Part shown: one piece after another, positions 6,904 through 14,668 of the stretch
Layout: every line of letters starts with the position of its first letter
Position numbering within the stretch: position 1 is the stretch's first letter
DNA from: an uncultured Verrucomicrobiota bacterium
GTDB lineage: Bacteria; Verrucomicrobiota; Verrucomicrobiia; Limisphaerales; UBA1096
DNA: 35,103 nt
NCBI GenBank assembly: GCA_913030945.1
Contig: CAJWEP010000007.1
Coordinates: 1-35,103, forward strand
Direction: 5' to 3'
The notes under the pieces: generated by a model
Databases searched by the model: none
Seen by the model: the letters and a program-made list of their open reading frames with translations, nothing else
What the model was told of the DNA's origin: nothing
Program-made: the position numbers and the translations under genes

Positions 6904-8487
6904 ATGCAGAGGATCAAGCGAGGCCAATCGTTGTGCGTCATCGGTCTGTCGGCGGTCGGCTTGTTGCTGCCGGCCGAGGCCGCGGATGACGCGAAGTTCA
7001 TTGCCCGGGGGAAGGAGCTCTTTCAGTCGAAAATTTGTTTCACCTGCCACCAGGTGGACGAAAACGTGCCGGCTCCGGCCGGCATCGCCATGAAAGCACC
7101 GAAGTTCATGGGCGGTTTCTGGGGCAAAAAACGCGTCGTGACCCTCGGCTACGGCGGCCCGGAGGCCACGGTGACGTTTGACGAGGCGTACTTCACCGAG
7201 TCGATCCTCAAGCCGATGGACAAGGTGTCCAAGGAGGCCGCCGCGCCGATGCCGCCGCCGCCCGCTGTCAACGACGGGGAGATGAAGGCGCTGATCGCCT
7301 ACGTCCGCTCGCTCAGTGAGGGCGGCAGCGCGGAGGATCCCGACGGCCTCATCGCAAAGGGTAAAATCAACAATTTCACCTTCGCCGCCTACAAGGGCAG
7401 TTGGGACCGGCTCCCAGACTTCTCCAAGCTCAAGCCGTTCAAGACCGGCAAGGCTAAGAGCGGCACGGCCGACCCCGGCCTCGCCGGCGTGGGCGAAAAC
7501 TTCGGCGTGGTGTTCGAGGGCGATATCGAGATTGCCAAAAAGGGCGACTACTCGTTCAACCTCGGCTCCGACGACGGCACGCGCCTCCACATCAACGGCA
7601 GGCTGGTGGTGGACAACGACGGGGTGCACGGCATGCGGGCCAAGAAAGGCAGCATCGCCCTTGAGCCGGGAGCCGCCAGGCTGAGGCTGGAGTACTTCGA
7701 AAGGGGTGGCGAGGAGCGGCTCGCGCTCGACATGTCTGGCCCGGGCATCAAGCGTCTGCAGTTGGCCAAACAGACCATCAAGCCGGCGCGCCGGGGGCCG
7801 GCTTTCCCGACCGGTAACCCGATCACCGTCACCGACGAAGCGCGCATCTATCGCAATTTCATCGAGGGTGGCAGCCCGCGCGGCATCGGCGTTGGCTACC
7901 CGGAGAAGGTGAACCTCTGCTTCGACGCCAACACGATGCAGATCGCGATGCTGTGGCACGGTGCGTTCATGGACGCGGCGAGGCACTGGAACGGCCGTGG
8001 TCAAGGGTTTCAGCGACCGTCCGGCCACTACCTGATCCGCCTCAATCGCGATCAGCCGTTCGCGCAGCTTGACAGCCATGATGCCGCTTGGCCAAAGGCC
8101 GAGGGCCGCGACACTCGTGCCAAGGGCCTGAAGTTCCGTGGCTACTTCCTTCTCCCAGAGAATCGGCGCCCGATCTTCGGATACAAGATCGGGGACGATT
8201 TGCAGGTGGCCGACTATGCCGAGCCGAACGCCGGCGCGCTGCCGTCGATCACCCGACGGCTCCGCATACGCGGGAACGGCAAGGTGTGGTACCTCGCCGC
8301 CGCCGCCGCCTCGATCACCGAGGAAGACGGCGGTTACAACATAGGAGGCACCTTGCTACGCGTCAGTTTCCCGGAACTTGAGGCCGAGCCGGTGATCCGC
8401 GAGAGCGGCGGCCGCAAGGAATTGCTCATCAAGCTCAATGTCGAAGGCCAAGCGACCCTCAAACAGCATTACGAGTGGAACCTGTAA
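6904..8487 (+). CDS. Exported cytochrome c / PA14 domain protein
   Basis: The 527-residue protein has a signal peptide (about 1-26, AEA before ADD), a class I cytochrome c domain with CFTCH at 45-49 and a likely axial Met in MPPPP near 116, and a PA14 domain at about 155-285 (SFNLGSDDGTRLHINGRLVVDNDG). The C-terminal half, from about 300, is a conserved but unnamed domain rich in Trp and Gly. PA14 usually binds carbohydrate, so a periplasmic electron-transfer protein tied to a sugar surface is a reasonable inference. The frame is open upstream to 6514, but that part lies antisense to the transferase gene; ATG 6904 places the signal peptide first. It is followed after 26 bases by the propeller gene. 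Perfect cores at 7762 (Leu-Ala-Lys) and 8088 (Trp-Pro-Lys, the only one in that frame). Confidence 0.82.
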   Translation: MQRIKRGQSLCVIGLSAVGLLLPAEAADDAKFIARGKELFQSKICFTCHQVDENVPAPAGIAMKAPKFMGGFWGKKRVVTLGYGGPEATVTFDEAYFTESILKPMDKVSKEAAAPMPPPPAVNDGEMKALIAYVRSLSEGGSAEDPDGLIAKGKINNFTFAAYKGSWDRLPDFSKLKPFKTGKAKSGTADPGLAGVGENFGVVFEGDIEIAKKGDYSFNLGSDDGTRLHINGRLVVDNDGVHGMRAKKGSIALEPGAARLRLEYFERGGEERLALDMSGPGIKRLQLAKQTIKPARRGPAFPTGNPITVTDEARIYRNFIEGGSPRGIGVGYPEKVNLCFDANTMQIAMLWHGAFMDAARHWNGRGQGFQRPSGHYLIRLNRDQPFAQLDSHDAAWPKAEGRDTRAKGLKFRGYFLLPENRRPIFGYKIGDDLQVADYAEPNAGALPSITRRLRIRGNGKVWYLAAAAASITEEDGGYNIGGTLLRVSFPELEAEPVIRESGGRKELLIKLNVEGQATLKQHYEWNL

Positions 8488-8498
8488 CCCCCGGAAAC

Positions 8499-8505
8499 AA
8501 AGGAG
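8499..8505 (+). promoter_or_regulatory. Ribosome-binding site of the propeller gene
   Basis: AAAGGAG lies eight bases before ATG 8514. It is one of the clearest sites in the window and decides the start against the earlier in-frame codon at 8475. Confidence 0.75.
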
Positions 8506-8513
8506 ATTTCAAG

Positions 8514-9998
8514 ATGATGAATCAAGTGACACGCTTAGCACTGCTGGCCGGCCTCGCGCTTGGCCAAGCGGCCGCCCTCCGCGCTGCCGACCCGGTCGAG
8601 TCCGACTATTACCAGATCGATGCCATCCCGATGCCGGACGGTGTCGTGATGGAGACCAGCGGCATCGAGATGATGCCGGACGGCAAGTTGGCCATCTGTA
8701 GCCGTCGCGGCGACGTTTACGTCCTGTCCGACCCGTTCGGTGCGCCGGACAAAATCAGATGGACCCTCTACGCCGAGGGGCTGCACGAGCCGCTGAACCT
8801 CGCCTTCAGCGACGGCTGGCTCTACTGCACCCAGCGCGGCGAGCTGACCCGCATGAAGGACGTTAGCGGTGACGACCGCGCCGACATTTTCGAGACGGTC
8901 AACGACGGCTGGGGCATCACCGGCGACTACCACGAATACGCCTTCGGCACCCGGCCCGATCCCAACGGCGACATGTGGATCGTCCTCTGCCTCACCGGCT
9001 CGTTTTCCAGCCAGATCGACTACCGCGGCTGGTGTGTCCGTGTTACCAAGGACGGCGAACTCATCCCAACCGCCAGCGGCATCCGCTCGCCGGGCGGCAT
9101 CGGCCTGAACCACTTGGGCGAAGCCTTCTTTGCCGACAACCAGGGCCCCTGGAACGGCTCCAGCTCGCTCAAGCCGCTCTCGCATGGCTCGTTCCAAGGC
9201 CATCCCGGGGGCTTCCGCTGGTACGACCTCGCGGCCGCGAAGACGTCGATGGGTAAGCGCCCCACCGAGCCCAAGACCAACAGCCGCTGGGTGGCCGAGC
9301 GGCCCAAGATTCCTGAGTTGGTGCCCTCGGCCATCGTGTTCCCGCACGGCATCCTGGGCAACTCCACCGCCGGATTCGCCTACGACAGCAACGGCAAATT
9401 CGGTCCGTTCAAGAACCAGTTGCTCGTCTGCGACCAAACCTTCTCAGTGGTCAACCGCGCCTTTCTGGAAAAAGTGAACGGCGTCTACCAGGGTGCGGCG
9501 TTCTCGTTTTTGAAGGGCTTCGGCTCTGGGAACATCAGTGCCTACATGCACCCCAACGGCACGCTGTTTGTCGGCGGTACCGACCGCGGCTGGGGCGCTC
9601 GTGGCGGCAGACGATTCGCACTCGACCGCGTCACGTGGAAGGGCGGCGTGCCGTTCGAGATGCACGAGATGCGCGCCAAGCCGGACGGTTTCGAGTTGAC
9701 CTTCACGCACGAGGTGGAGGCCGTAAGCGCCGGCAATCTGGCTTCCTACAGCATGAGCGCTTACACCTACATTTACCGCTCCGATTACGGCAGTCCGGTC
9801 GTTGACAAAATGACCCCGAAGGTCGTGGGCGTCGAAGTCACCGGCCCGAAAACCGTGCGAGTGACCGTGGACAAGCTCATCCATGGGCATGTTCACGAGT
9901 TGCACGCCAAGGGAGTCCGTTCGGCCAAGGGCCTGCCGATCCTACACCCGGTCGGCTACTACACGCTCAACGAAATCCCCCCCGGCGAACTCAACTAG
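8514..9998 (+). CDS. Exported beta-propeller, sorbosone/glucose-dehydrogenase-like protein
   Basis: The 494-residue protein starts with MMNQVTRLALLAGLALGQAA, a signal peptide. The body looks like a six-bladed propeller of the PQQ sugar-dehydrogenase/NHL type used by PVC bacteria: repeated segments such as ETSGIEMMPDGKLAICSRRG, EPLNLAFSDGWLYCTQRGEL, YAFGTRPDPNGDMWIVLC, RSPGGIGLNHLGEAFFADNQ and a late FVGGTDRGWG. The last 130 residues add a beta-sandwich region. A dehydrogenase handing electrons to the cytochrome encoded just upstream is the natural reading, but no cofactor ligand set can be confirmed by eye. A perfect TTGGCCAA core (8560) encodes the LGQ of the signal peptide. A CACTTGGCCAAGCGGG copy starts one base after the stop. 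Confidence 0.78.
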   Translation: MMNQVTRLALLAGLALGQAAALRAADPVESDYYQIDAIPMPDGVVMETSGIEMMPDGKLAICSRRGDVYVLSDPFGAPDKIRWTLYAEGLHEPLNLAFSDGWLYCTQRGELTRMKDVSGDDRADIFETVNDGWGITGDYHEYAFGTRPDPNGDMWIVLCLTGSFSSQIDYRGWCVRVTKDGELIPTASGIRSPGGIGLNHLGEAFFADNQGPWNGSSSLKPLSHGSFQGHPGGFRWYDLAAAKTSMGKRPTEPKTNSRWVAERPKIPELVPSAIVFPHGILGNSTAGFAYDSNGKFGPFKNQLLVCDQTFSVVNRAFLEKVNGVYQGAAFSFLKGFGSGNISAYMHPNGTLFVGGTDRGWGARGGRRFALDRVTWKGGVPFEMHEMRAKPDGFELTFTHEVEAVSAGNLASYSMSAYTYIYRSDYGSPVVDKMTPKVVGVEVTGPKTVRVTVDKLIHGHVHELHAKGVRSAKGLPILHPVGYYTLNEIPPGELN

Positions 9999-10002
9999 CC
10001 AC

Positions 10003-10010
10003 TTGGCCAA
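10003..10010. repeat. Iterated palindrome core TTGGCCAA, intergenic
   Basis: The core is flanked as CACTTGGCCAAGCGGG. It lies in the 56-base gap between the convergent propeller and esterase genes. Confidence 0.85.
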
Positions 10011-10054
10011 GCGGGTAGAAGACATTCTGCGTCAGTCGTGGGACGGAGAGGCCT

Positions 10055-10948
10055 CTATTTTATTGACCGTTCCAGCCAGGCACGGAGTTGCTCGCGGATT
10101 GGACTGTCGCGAAGAAGCCATGCATCGCTGTGGTTGCGGAATCCGGTTTCGGCGAACGTGAGGTTTGCCTTGATACCGGTCGATTCGATCCACTGTTTTG
10201 TCGCTGCCAGGTTGAGTTTGGAGACGGTGTTTTCATGGCAGATGAATTGCGGCCGCTTGGCCAGGCGCTTCAGTCGAGCGAGGGCGGAATCACGGTCCGA
10301 GGCCGGGTAAGGCCAAGCCGCGATCCCATCGTAGTGGCTGTACGGAATGAAGGCCCGCCAGAGTTTGGCTATTTCGTTGTCGTACAGTCCAAGGTAGTTG
10401 CAGGCGATCGCACCGCGTGAGAATCCGCAGAGGATGACGCGGTCGGGGTCGCCTCCGTATTTTTCGCAAATCCAAGGCACCGCTTTCTTGCAATAATCCA
10501 GTGTCGGCTGCGCTGTGCGATTTTTGGAGTCACCCCACCAATGAACGGCAATGTCATTTTTGTCAGCGGTCAGGTACGGCAGGCACACCCAAACGAAACC
10601 GCGTCCGCCGGAGATTCCGTAGCCCATCTTGCTGCCCTCGGGCCGGCCGGTGCTAATGTCACCATAGGCTCCGCGGTATTGGTTTCCGGCATATTCGATA
10701 AGTACCGGGTAACGTTCGCCATTGATCCAGTCAGTCGGCAGATAGGTGACGTGGTATACATGCGTGTTCTCGTAGTCAGGAATTGTTTGCTTCACTCGTT
10801 TGCCGGCTTTTGGCTGGCCGAATTCCAGCTTGGGGATCATGAGGTCCGGTTCGATTGAGTGGATATCCGGTGACTCTGCCCGGGCCAAGGGCAGGGCAAC
10901 AAGTAAGCCAAGCAGGGTCTGGCAGGTTTGTGTGGTGAATAACGTCAC
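10055..10948 (-). CDS. Secreted alpha/beta-hydrolase (esterase-like)
   Basis: The 297-residue protein has a signal peptide (about 1-24, LARA before ESP). The nucleophile elbow is GFSRG at 175-179 (Ser177), preceded by a VILC strand; a catalytic His is likely in GFRNHSDAWL near 273, and an acid residue sits between. The early PVLIEYAGNQYRG block suits the oxyanion region of esterase D/feruloyl-esterase-type folds. The substrate is unknown; carbohydrate-ester cleavage would fit the neighbourhood. It is divergent from the small basic protein gene with a 154-base shared upstream region. Confidence 0.78.
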   Translation of the reverse strand: MTLFTTQTCQTLLGLLVALPLARAESPDIHSIEPDLMIPKLEFGQPKAGKRVKQTIPDYENTHVYHVTYLPTDWINGERYPVLIEYAGNQYRGAYGDISTGRPEGSKMGYGISGGRGFVWVCLPYLTADKNDIAVHWWGDSKNRTAQPTLDYCKKAVPWICEKYGGDPDRVILCGFSRGAIACNYLGLYDNEIAKLWRAFIPYSHYDGIAAWPYPASDRDSALARLKRLAKRPQFICHENTVSKLNLAATKQWIESTGIKANLTFAETGFRNHSDAWLLRDSPIREQLRAWLERSIK

Positions 10949-10962
10949 AACGGAAGTAGTAC

Positions 10963-10970
10963 TTGGCCAA
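10963..10970. repeat. Iterated palindrome core TTGGCCAA, intergenic
   Basis: It occurs as ACTTGGCCAAGCT, 15 bases before the esterase start codon on the opposite strand. Confidence 0.85.
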
Positions 10971-10999
10971 GCTTGCCTTGAGGCGTGTAGGCAGAAAAG

Positions 11000-11013
11000 C
11001 CATCAATTGATGG
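11000..11013. promoter_or_regulatory. 14-base palindrome CCATCAATTGATGG, possible operator
   Basis: It is a perfect inverted repeat, unrelated to the TTGGCCAA family and AT-rich at its centre, in the divergent gap. Size and symmetry suit a dimeric regulator. There is no second copy nearby that I could see. Confidence 0.4.
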
Positions 11014-11102
11014 AAAATACCCGTTGCAATCGGTGCGGGGTGTGATAAGTTTCCGCGCCCGCATTTCGGCGGAGCGACTCCAAATCGCCTGTTTTTAGAA
11101 AA

Positions 11103-11258
11103 ATGTCACAACATTCCAGCCTGAAAGTCGGAGGTGCAGCGGAAGCCAAGCGCACCGTGCTCACCCGTTACGAGCGCGTGGAACTGCTGCGCAAACGCGG
11201 CGAACTCAAGGAGGGCGACCGCATCACCGGCCTGAAAAAGACGAAGCCGGAGGAATAG
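11103..11258 (+). CDS. Chlamydia/Verrucomicrobia/Planctomycetes small basic protein
   Basis: This 51-residue protein begins MSQHSSLKVGGAAEAKRTVL and continues with the diagnostic TRYERVELLRKRGE and GDRITGLKKTKPEE. The MSQHxSL start, the RxERVELLxKRG core and the GLxKTKPE end are those of the small basic protein family restricted to the PVC superphylum (TIGR04137). The family is very basic and suspected to associate with RNA or ribosomes; its role is not settled. It is a strong lineage marker. The next gene is an rRNA pseudouridine synthase, which supports a link to ribosomes. The start is fixed by the conserved N-terminus even though no good ribosome-binding site precedes it. Confidence 0.93.
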   Translation: MSQHSSLKVGGAAEAKRTVLTRYERVELLRKRGELKEGDRITGLKKTKPEE

Positions 11259-11319
11259 TCGCCGCCAGCATTCGCGCTTGCCCGCCATCGACCCCACCGC
11301 GCACTCTTCCTCGGCGGTG

Positions 11320-12060
11320 ATGGTTCGTCTCCAAAAATTCCTCTCTGAAGCCGGAGTGGCTTCACGCCGTGAAGGCGAAAAACTGATCCTCGCCGGGCGC
11401 ATCAGTGTCGATGGCCAAGTCGTCCGACTGCTCGGCACCAAGATTGATCCCGCCAAAAATGAGATGGCACTCGACGGTCGGCCGCTCAAGCCGTTGGCCA
11501 AGCGCTTCGTTGCCCTCCACAAACCGCCCAAGTTTCTCTGCACCCGCCGCGACACGCATGATCGGCGGACAGTGTTCGATCTGTTGCCGGCTGACTGGGG
11601 GCACCTCTTCACCATCGGCCGGCTCGATGCCGACAGTGAGGGGCTGATCCTGCTAACCAACGACGGCGAGTTTTGTCAAAAGGTGGCGCACCCAAGCCAC
11701 GGCTTGCTCAAGACTTACCGGGTGACTCTGGCCAGGCGGCTTGATCCGGAGGCGCTGAAGCAACTCACGAGCGGCCTGCGCGACAAGGGGGATTTTTTGA
11801 AGGCCAAGCGCGCGCGCCTGCTCTCTGCCAACAACACCCGCAGCGAGGCTGAGCTGGTGCTGGCCGAGGGCAAAAACCGGGAGGTGCGCCGGATGTTTAA
11901 AGCGCTTGACCTCCGTGTGTTGCGCCTGCAAAGGGTGGCCGTCGGGCCGGTGAAACTGGGCGAGCTGCCGCTTGGCAAGTGGCGCTTGCTCAACCGTGCC
12001 GAGGTCGCGTCGTGCCTCAAGCCGTCCGAAAAATCGCCGCGAACGGCCCGGCGGAATTGA
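11320..12060 (+). CDS. RsuA/RluB-family 16S/23S rRNA pseudouridine synthase
   Basis: From ATG 11320 the protein has 246 residues: an N-terminal S4 RNA-binding domain (RLQKFLSEAGVASRREGEKL at 3-22) and a catalytic domain with GRLDADSEGLILLTNDG at about 100-116, the Asp at about 103 being the nucleophile. The DADSEG form (usually D-x-x-T/S-x-G) and the R-x-V-x-L and EGKNREVRRMF blocks belong to the RsuA/RluB/RluE/RluF branch; I cannot pick a single rRNA target. An in-frame start at 11278 would add 14 unlike residues. A core at 11494 is read as Leu-Ala-Lys. Confidence 0.92.
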   Translation: MVRLQKFLSEAGVASRREGEKLILAGRISVDGQVVRLLGTKIDPAKNEMALDGRPLKPLAKRFVALHKPPKFLCTRRDTHDRRTVFDLLPADWGHLFTIGRLDADSEGLILLTNDGEFCQKVAHPSHGLLKTYRVTLARRLDPEALKQLTSGLRDKGDFLKAKRARLLSANNTRSEAELVLAEGKNREVRRMFKALDLRVLRLQRVAVGPVKLGELPLGKWRLLNRAEVASCLKPSEKSPRTARRN

Positions 12061-12094
12061 CACCGGTGGTGGGACGTTTCACACTCGGCGTCCA

Positions 12095-13267
12095 ATGAAA
12101 CCACATGGTCGTTTCCTCATCCCGGCGCTGGCATGGCTCGTGGCCGTTTCAGGTTTGAGCGCGAAAGATGTCGTCAGCGAAGTCACCCCCTCCGAGTCAG
12201 CCACCGTCTCGGCTGACCGTGTCAACGTCCGCGCCAGGGCTAGCCTGATCGGCGAAAGCGTCACCCAGTTGCGAAAGGGCGACCAAGTGACGGTGCTGGC
12301 CAAGGTGACCGTCGCGCCGCCACGCGAGGGCGAGCCGGCCGACTGGCTCAAGATTGCCATGCCGGCCGCCGGCCAGACGTGGGTGCACATGGGCTTCGTC
12401 AAGGAGGGAAAAGTGACCGCCAGCAAACTCAACGTCCGCGCCGGGGGCGGCGAGCGGTTCAGCATCGTCGGTCGCTTGGCCAAAGGCGATGCCGTGAAGG
12501 AAAAACGCGTCGCCGGCGACTGGATTGAGATTGAACATCCCGTCGGCGCGCACGCCTACATCGCGGCCAAGTTTGTTGAGCTTGGCCAAGCCGCCGAAGA
12601 GACCAAGCCGGAGGAAACGCCCGAGGCCAAGCCGGCTGAGGTGACCGAAACGGAAGAGCCAAAAGAGACCCACGAGGCCAAGCCGGCCGAAACCACTCCC
12701 GAGGCCAAGCCGGAGACCGCAGAGGTGACTGAAGCAACGGAGCCGGCGGAAACCAAGGCCGAGCCGGAAGCGGTCGCCGAGGTCAAGGGCGAACCCGAAA
12801 CGATCCCCGATCCCGGAGATATGCCGGATCCGCCGGAGCCGGAGGTCGTCGTGGTCGATGCCGCCGAGGGCACCGAAACGCAAAAGCCGCCGATGGGCAA
12901 CCCGGAGGACGCCGAGGAAGCCAAGCGGGAAGAGGCAGCCACCGTCACCAAAACGGAATTGCCGGTGCCGCCGCCGCGCATCGTCACCCGCGAAGGCAAA
13001 ATCAAGCGTCGTTTCTTCCGCAGCCCAAAGGCCCCGAGCCGGTTCGAGCTGCTCGACGACAACGGCCGGACCATCAACTACCTTTACTCCTCCGACTCCG
13101 GACCGCTCAAGACGGTCGATGGCGAGGACGGCGAGCCGATCACCTTCGAGCGGCTGATGAGCATGCTGCGCAACCGCCGGGTCGTCCTCACCGGCATCGA
13201 AGCCGTGGACCCGCGCTGGCCTGCGCTGCCGCTACTCGACGTGCGCACGCTCAAGACAATTCCCTGA
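12095..13267 (+). CDS. Exported protein with two bacterial SH3 domains and a Glu/Pro/Ala/Thr-rich linker
   Basis: The 390-residue protein has a signal peptide (about 1-23, LSA before KDV), two SH3b domains (about 38-104 with DRVNVRARASLIGE, and 108-162 with KLNVRAGGGERFSIVG), then a low-complexity segment at about 165-300 built from imperfect repeats such as EAKPAEVTE, and a C-terminal region at about 310-390. SH3b domains usually bind peptidoglycan or peptides, so an envelope anchor is likely. The linker codons repeat GAGGCCAAGCCGG, a half-copy of the window-wide palindrome; two perfect cores are at 12476 and 12582. The stop overlaps the folD start as TGATG. The earlier in-frame start at 11972 lies inside the pseudouridine synthase gene and was rejected. 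Confidence 0.82.
   Translation: MKPHGRFLIPALAWLVAVSGLSAKDVVSEVTPSESATVSADRVNVRARASLIGESVTQLRKGDQVTVLAKVTVAPPREGEPADWLKIAMPAAGQTWVHMGFVKEGKVTASKLNVRAGGGERFSIVGRLAKGDAVKEKRVAGDWIEIEHPVGAHAYIAAKFVELGQAAEETKPEETPEAKPAEVTETEEPKETHEAKPAETTPEAKPETAEVTEATEPAETKAEPEAVAEVKGEPETIPDPGDMPDPPEPEVVVVDAAEGTETQKPPMGNPEDAEEAKREEAATVTKTELPVPPPRIVTREGKIKRRFFRSPKAPSRFELLDDNGRTINYLYSSDSGPLKTVDGEDGEPITFERLMSMLRNRRVVLTGIEAVDPRWPALPLLDVRTLKTIP
12600..12960 (+). repeat. Imperfect codon repeats in the SH3 protein linker
   Basis: The unit is near GAG-GCC-AAG-CCG-GCN (Glu-Ala-Lys-Pro-Ala) with Glu/Thr/Val spacers, repeated several times with irregular spacing. Copies start near 12625, 12675 and 12701. Confidence 0.6.
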
Positions 13268-14166
13268 TGTCGGCTGATAACCTGATAGACGGCCGCGCGA
13301 TCGCCCAGAAAGTTCACGCGGAAACCGAGTCCCGTGTCGACGCGCTCAAGTCAGCCGGCGTCAAGCCGGGCCTGATGTTCGTCCGCGTCGGGGAGGATTC
13401 GGCGTCGAAAGTTTATGTTGGCATGAAGGAGCGCACCGCGGCCAAGCTCGGCATTCGCTCCGAGACCACCGTACTTCCGGAGGACACGCCGGAGGCGGAC
13501 TTGCTCGAACTGCTCGGCAAGCTCAATGCCGACGCCAGCGTGCACGGTATCCTCGTGCAGGCGCCGCTGCCGCGCCACATCGACGAGACAAACGTGTTTT
13601 CCACCGTGTCGCCGGCCAAGGACATCGACGGTTTTCACCCGGTGAACGTCGGCAAATTGATGCTCGGCAAGGGCGGCGGCTTTGTGCCGTGCACGCCGGG
13701 TGCCGTGCACGAGCTGCTCATCCGCTCCGGCGTGGCGGCCGAGGGCGCGGAAGTGGTCATTCTTGGCCGTGGCAACATCGTCGGTAAACCGATGGCGGCG
13801 ATCCTTTGCCAAAAAAAACAACACGCCAACGCCACGGTCACCCTCTGTCACTCGCGCAGCCGCGACGTGGCGGAGCACTGCCGCCGGGCGGACATCGTCG
13901 TGGCGGCGATGGGCGTGCCGGAGTTCGTCAAGGCCGACATGGTGAAGCCGGGCGCGACGGTGATCGACGTCGGCGTGAACCGCGTCGATGACCCCGCCGC
14001 CGAGAAGGGCTACCGGCTCGTCGGCGACGTGGATTTTGCCGCTGTGCAGCCGATTGCGGGTAAAATCACCCCGAACCCCGGCGGGGTCGGCCCGATGACG
14101 ATCGCTATGCTCATGCGCAATACCGTCCGCGCTACCGAGCAGCAAACCGATGCCGGCATCCGCTAG
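13267..14166 (+). CDS. folD: Bifunctional methylenetetrahydrofolate dehydrogenase/cyclohydrolase
   Basis: FolD interconverts methylene-, methenyl- and formyl-tetrahydrofolate in cytoplasmic one-carbon metabolism. The 299-residue length is normal. Key residues are in place: Tyr50 and Lys54 in SKVYVGMKE, Gln98 in GILVQAPLP, Asp121 in KDIDGFHPVN, the NADP loop ILGRGNIVGKPMA, and the C-terminal PNPGGVGPMT. The ATG overlaps the SH3 gene stop (TGATG), so translation may be coupled although the products work in different compartments. This gene has no perfect palindrome core. Confidence 0.97.
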   Translation: MSADNLIDGRAIAQKVHAETESRVDALKSAGVKPGLMFVRVGEDSASKVYVGMKERTAAKLGIRSETTVLPEDTPEADLLELLGKLNADASVHGILVQAPLPRHIDETNVFSTVSPAKDIDGFHPVNVGKLMLGKGGGFVPCTPGAVHELLIRSGVAAEGAEVVILGRGNIVGKPMAAILCQKKQHANATVTLCHSRSRDVAEHCRRADIVVAAMGVPEFVKADMVKPGATVIDVGVNRVDDPAAEKGYRLVGDVDFAAVQPIAGKITPNPGGVGPMTIAMLMRNTVRATEQQTDAGIR

Positions 14167-14179
14167 ATTTACAGACAGA

Positions 14180-14635
14180 ATGCAAGCCTCCCGAATACTC
14201 CCCGACCTACAATGCTCCGTGCTGTGCGAAGACGTGCGGCAGGAGGTCACCGGCAACTTCATTGCGCTGGGCATCATCGGCGCCATCCGAGTGCCCAAGC
14301 TACCGATTGTCGCCGGCAAACTGTGCGTGTTCACCCGCTGGGTCGCCGGCGTGGGCGAATTTCATGAGAATATCCGACTGATTGGGCCGGACCAGGAAAA
14401 GATTGTGCGCAAGTGCGAAACCAAGTTTGTCCTGAAAGATCCGGCGCATCATGCGACTAACATTGCGGTGTTCGCCGGAACCAAGTTTGAGATGCCCGGG
14501 GTGTACACGGTCGAGGTGATCGTGGACGAAGTGATGAAGCTGCGCTACCCGTTGCCGGTCGTTGTCGTCGAGCCGCCCCCCGGTGCGAAGAAGCCGCCCG
14601 AGGGAGATCCTGAGGCTCCGAAGGAGAACATCTAG
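14180..14635 (+). CDS. DUF6941 family protein
   Basis: The 151-residue cytoplasmic protein has no signal peptide. The pattern LQCSVLCEDVRQEVTGNF followed by GIIGAIRVP and a KLCVFTRW strand matches DUF6941, a small beta-rich family often encoded as a lone gene; function unknown. The C-terminus is Pro/Glu/Lys-rich. ATG 14180 was preferred to 14150, because the earlier one lies inside the end of folD. It starts 13 bases after folD and probably shares its transcript. Confidence 0.68.
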   Translation: MQASRILPDLQCSVLCEDVRQEVTGNFIALGIIGAIRVPKLPIVAGKLCVFTRWVAGVGEFHENIRLIGPDQEKIVRKCETKFVLKDPAHHATNIAVFAGTKFEMPGVYTVEVIVDEVMKLRYPLPVVVVEPPPGAKKPPEGDPEAPKENI

Positions 14636-14640
14636 CCGAC

Positions 14641-14656
14641 GCGCTTGGCCGAGCGG
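14641..14656. repeat. Degraded palindrome copy GCGCTTGGCCGAGCGG
   Basis: This is a copy with one core change (TTGGCCGA) in the 33-base gap before the phosphotransferase gene. A TTG in it gives a spurious early start at 14645. Confidence 0.6.
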
Positions 14657-14668
14657 GATTCGTTTAGT

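Larger units (their letters stand above)
10949..11102. promoter_or_regulatory. Divergent control region between the esterase and small basic protein genes
   Basis: This 154-base gap holds a palindrome core at 10963-10970, a separate 14-base palindrome at 11000-11013, and a tract before ATG 11103 ending in TTTTTAGAAAA with no strong ribosome-binding site. TTGCAA at 11024-11029 followed by TGTGATAAGT at 11041-11050 could be promoter elements for the + strand, but the spacing is shorter than usual. Confidence 0.4.

Noticed and set aside
6898-8079. 393-residue open frame opposite the cytochrome-PA14 gene
   Set aside because: It has no motif and a skewed composition; the + strand protein is clear.
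10047-10056. AGAGGCCTCT palindrome followed by ATTTTATT as a terminator
   Set aside because: It leaves almost no stem once a loop is formed and overlaps the esterase stop; too weak to list.
14645-14668. Earlier TTG start for the phosphotransferase gene
   Set aside because: It is created by a degraded palindrome copy; the eight added residues do not look like protein, and ATG 14669 follows.
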